Shown in pieces: positions 62,042-64,000 of a stretch of 64,000 bases of DNA. Origin of the DNA: Porticoccus sp002341315 (lineage in GTDB: Bacteria; Pseudomonadota; Gammaproteobacteria; Pseudomonadales; Porticoccaceae); the NCBI RefSeq assembly GCF_047634355.1, contig NZ_JBLIAL010000004.1. One strand, written 5' to 3'. The translations under genes and the position numbers were made by a program. Numbering within the stretch: position 1 is the first letter of the stretch; each line of letters begins with the position of its first letter. Below the pieces are notes generated by a model. It saw nothing but the letters and a program-made list of their open reading frames with translations, had not been told where the DNA came from and searched no databases.

Positions 62042-62491
62042 TTAGGTTGGCTTAATGGCATTTTCGGAGGGAAGTGCTGCTTCTTCGTCACCTTCAATTA
62101 AGGGGAGGCGATTGATGAGGCTGCTGAGCTCATCGAGGTGCTCTTCTGAAATATCTATAAAGCGGACAACTATGCCTGCTCTTTTTTTACCCCGCCGGAT
62201 TCTGAGAAAAGCAGCTTTGATGTTTTTGATGATAATTACGTCATTCAAACCGGAAAATAGTCTGATTTCCTTAAACACAGTGTTCTTGCCATCAGGAAAT
62301 ATTTTCTCCAGAACTTTTTCCGTTGCTCCTTCATTCAGATAGAGGCAGCCACCCCTGATGTTTAACACCATATGACCAGACCTGGTGGCCTCATAAAAGG
62401 CGAAAGGGTCCAGGTTCTTGAGGGTTATCTCACACCTGGCAATGACCCGGCTTCCGCTAAATTTCCTTTTGTCCTGATTTTCCCCTTTCAC
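62042..62491 (-). CDS. PilZ-like domain protein (weak c-di-GMP motif)
   Basis: A 149-residue protein. MVLNIRGGCLYLNEG resembles the PilZ (D/N)xSxxG strand, and RAGIVVRFIDISEEHLDELSSLINRL resembles the end of the fold. The N-terminal RKFSGSRVIARC could stand for RxxxR. Key residues for c-di-GMP binding are not cleanly conserved. It lies near a diguanylate cyclase gene on the same strand, which supports a signalling role. Confidence 0.55.
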   Translation of the reverse strand: MKGENQDKRKFSGSRVIARCEITLKNLDPFAFYEATRSGHMVLNIRGGCLYLNEGATEKVLEKIFPDGKNTVFKEIRLFSGLNDVIIIKNIKAAFLRIRRGKKRAGIVVRFIDISEEHLDELSSLINRLPLIEGDEEAALPSENAIKPT

Positions 62492-62723
62492 AATATTGCT
62501 TTGCCTTCTAGCTTTATGGGCGCAGTAGGTAATCGTTTGCTCTCCATGACACGCTGATTAGCAGACAATAAATCGTGTTTTGCCAGTTTGATATCATTGA
62601 GTGCTAAAGAGGTAATTAAAACAGTATGGCAGGGTACACATGGTAACACATGCTGACAATGTGCGGTCTACATTGCTTTGTCAGAGTGGACGAACACACT
62701 TCCTTAATCTGATCAGCTACTGG

Positions 62724-62748
62724 CTTCGTTAATTTATAATTAACGAAG
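62724..62748. repeat. Perfect 10-bp inverted repeat after the GGDEF gene
   Basis: CTTCGTTAAT and ATTAACGAAG surround a TTATA loop, six bases past the stop of the leftward gene. There is no T tract, so it is a weak terminator or an mRNA-stabilising hairpin. The 62492-62723 stretch shows no gene. Confidence 0.5.
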
Positions 62749-62754
62749 GAAGAA

Positions 62755-63663
62755 TCAAAAAATGCAATTCCGGCCGTTCTTTTTTGCATCGTATAATGCC
62801 TGATCAGACCGTCTTATGAGCTCTTCGTGAGGCTCCCCATGACGATATGAGGCCAAACCAATACTGACTCTCGGCGTAATGCTGTGGTTGTTTATTTCAA
62901 CAGCCGAGCTGCCCAGGGATGACATGATCTGTTTTGCAGCACTGCGGGCACCAGCAAGATCTGTGTTTGGTAATATCAGCACAAATTCATCTCCCCCAAA
63001 ACGAAAGGGGAGATCCGAAATACGCAGTACCTGCCTGATGGCTTTTGATGCGTGTTTTAATATCAGGTCGCCGCCGATATGACCGACCTGATCGTTGATT
63101 ATTTTGAAATTATCAATATCGATCATCATGACTGACAGATCGTAACCATGCCGCTCGGCTCGTTTGGTTTCTTTGGGTAGTAGTTCGTCCAGTGATTTTC
63201 TGTTCATGACACCGGTCAACGCATCATAGAAGGCCATTTTTTCCATTGCCCGAAAGTCCAGGGCATTTTTCAGGTAGTGAGCAAGGCAGCCAATACTTTG
63301 TTCATGAACAAACAAATCCTGTTCAGAGAAGCGTTTTTGGCTGCTGATGGTCAATTCACCCAGATAGCGTTTTTGTAGTCGCAAAGTGTAGTGGGCCTGG
63401 TGCACCCGCAGTGACCCCGATATAAGAGAGATATCCTCATCAGGGTAAATATATTCAACGCTACCCAAGGGTTGTTGCTCGCTTAACCAGACGAAAAAGT
63501 GATTGATCAGGGAGCCGAGATCAAGTGAACCCTGAAGCCTTTGGTGAAGCCTCAACTGGTTTTTGTCGGAGATCAATTGATGAGATAGTTTGTTTTTGGG
63601 CGAGCGATCCGCCGGGGATTTCACTGCGTTTTGCGAGGTGTTTATCGGTATTACTTTTTCCAT
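62755..63663 (-). CDS. Diguanylate cyclase (GGDEF domain)
   Basis: A 302-residue protein. The C-terminal GGDEF domain contains YDALTGVMNRKSLDELL near 145, VMMIDIDNFKIINDQVGHIGGD near 180 and the active site FRFGGDEFVLILP near 215. The allosteric RxxD site is not evident in the few residues before it. The N-terminal about 140 residues are a soluble region without membrane segments and of unknown fold, perhaps GAF-like. It should make c-di-GMP. An in-frame ATG at 63663 (MEKVIPINTS) is the start. Confidence 0.92.
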   Translation of the reverse strand: MEKVIPINTSQNAVKSPADRSPKNKLSHQLISDKNQLRLHQRLQGSLDLGSLINHFFVWLSEQQPLGSVEYIYPDEDISLISGSLRVHQAHYTLRLQKRYLGELTISSQKRFSEQDLFVHEQSIGCLAHYLKNALDFRAMEKMAFYDALTGVMNRKSLDELLPKETKRAERHGYDLSVMMIDIDNFKIINDQVGHIGGDLILKHASKAIRQVLRISDLPFRFGGDEFVLILPNTDLAGARSAAKQIMSSLGSSAVEINNHSITPRVSIGLASYRHGEPHEELIRRSDQALYDAKKNGRNCIF

Positions 63664-63750
63664 AAAACATGTGTGCCCATGTCTTTATAAGCCGAATGAA
63701 GAGTGGCTCAAATCCTGATGGATAGTGCGTATGAGACAACAAAAAAGCAT

Positions 63751-63764
63751 TATGATGCATCATA
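63751..63764. promoter_or_regulatory. 14-bp palindrome upstream of the GGDEF gene
   Basis: TATGATGCATCATA is a perfect palindrome 88 bp upstream of the GGDEF start, in an AT-rich stretch. It may be a regulator site. There is no further support. Confidence 0.25.
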
Positions 63765-63772
63765 TATTTTTT

Positions 63773-63809
63773 GACAAATAAATGGCGAGTTTATTTATTT
63801 GTCTTTTTT
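63773..63809 (+). terminator. Terminator-shaped hairpin with T tract on the plus strand
   Basis: GACAAATAAAT and ATTTATTTGTC form an 11-bp stem with a nine-base loop followed by TTTTTT. Neighbouring genes run leftward, so the T tract is on the unexpected strand. It may end a rightward transcript or act as a bidirectional terminator between the two leftward genes. Confidence 0.5.
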
Positions 63810-63840
63810 GGCTGTCTGGACGACGGAAAATTGACGGTTT

Positions 63841-64000
63841 TCAGGCTGGCAGGCCAGTGCGGATATGATGCCGTTGCAATTTCATCAACCACTGGCTGAG
63901 TTGTTTGCGAGTCAAACTGGATAGTGAGCTGAACTCCATGCCGACTCTGCTGGCTGGTATCTGCGAGGCCGCTTTGTTGTACCTGACCTGAGCGTCGAGT
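63841..64000 (-). CDS. PilZ-domain protein, partial (5' part outside the window)
   Basis: The last 53 codons are visible. They include SRVGMEFSSLSSLTRKQLSQWL, the usual C-terminal strand and helix of PilZ domains, and end HHIRTGLPA. Adjacent to a diguanylate cyclase gene, a c-di-GMP receptor is likely. The N-terminal RxxxR and NxSxxG motifs lie outside the window. Confidence 0.6.
   Translation of the reverse strand, partial: LDAQVRYNKAASQIPASRVGMEFSSLSSLTRKQLSQWLMKLQRHHIRTGLPA

Overview
The window looks like the chromosome of a marine-type gammaproteobacterium (possibly Cellvibrionales or a relative; inferred from gene content and style, not from a search). The backbone is moderately GC-rich and carries greB, yciH, rnr-rlmB, the rpsF-rpsR-rplI-dnaB ribosomal/replication block and panC-panD. 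It is interrupted by one large island.

Layout. 1-10.1 kb holds housekeeping and membrane genes: partial greB, an S9 peptidase, yciH, a quinone-oxidoreductase-like dehydrogenase, an APC permease, a K+ channel with a C-terminal zinc ribbon, cardiolipin synthase, two small proteins and a SulP anion transporter. 10.7-18.1 kb is a tightly overlapping Mrp-type Na+/H+ antiporter operon (E-F-G-A'/B-C-D-D-x-D). 18.2-24.6 kb carries a RIO kinase, a YbiT-like ABC-F ATPase, an arsenate-reductase-like protein, a VTT/flavoprotein fusion, a 39-residue basic protein and a Gre C-domain protein.

24.97-53.10 kb is a 28-kb defence island inserted in the 3' end of tRNA-Leu(CAG). An 86-bp imperfect direct repeat brackets it, containing the tRNA 3' end and its terminator. 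I see no integrase inside. From left to right it holds a hipBA module with an operator over its promoter; a helix-turn-helix protein, SNF2-type helicase, DUF4391-like protein, SIR2 NADase-like protein and HerA ATPase; type III Mod and Res, separated by a small ORF and two hairpins that carry Shine-Dalgarno sequences in their loops; an SbcCD/YhaN-like nuclease-ATPase pair; and a divergent Wadjet (JetABCD) system whose jetA 5' end appears disrupted. Many junctions are ATGA or GTGA overlaps, so most genes from 27.1 to 44.9 kb look co-translated in blocks. The most unusual part is a SIR2-HerA pair embedded within a helicase/DUF4391/type III restriction-modification operon.

53.4-64 kb returns to backbone: rnr, rlmB, a DUF3012 lipoprotein, the rpsF operon with a clear promoter and leader hairpin, dnaB, panC-panD, then PilZ-like and GGDEF signalling genes, with a partial PilZ gene at the right edge. 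All functional calls come from reading motifs and context. No database search was possible.
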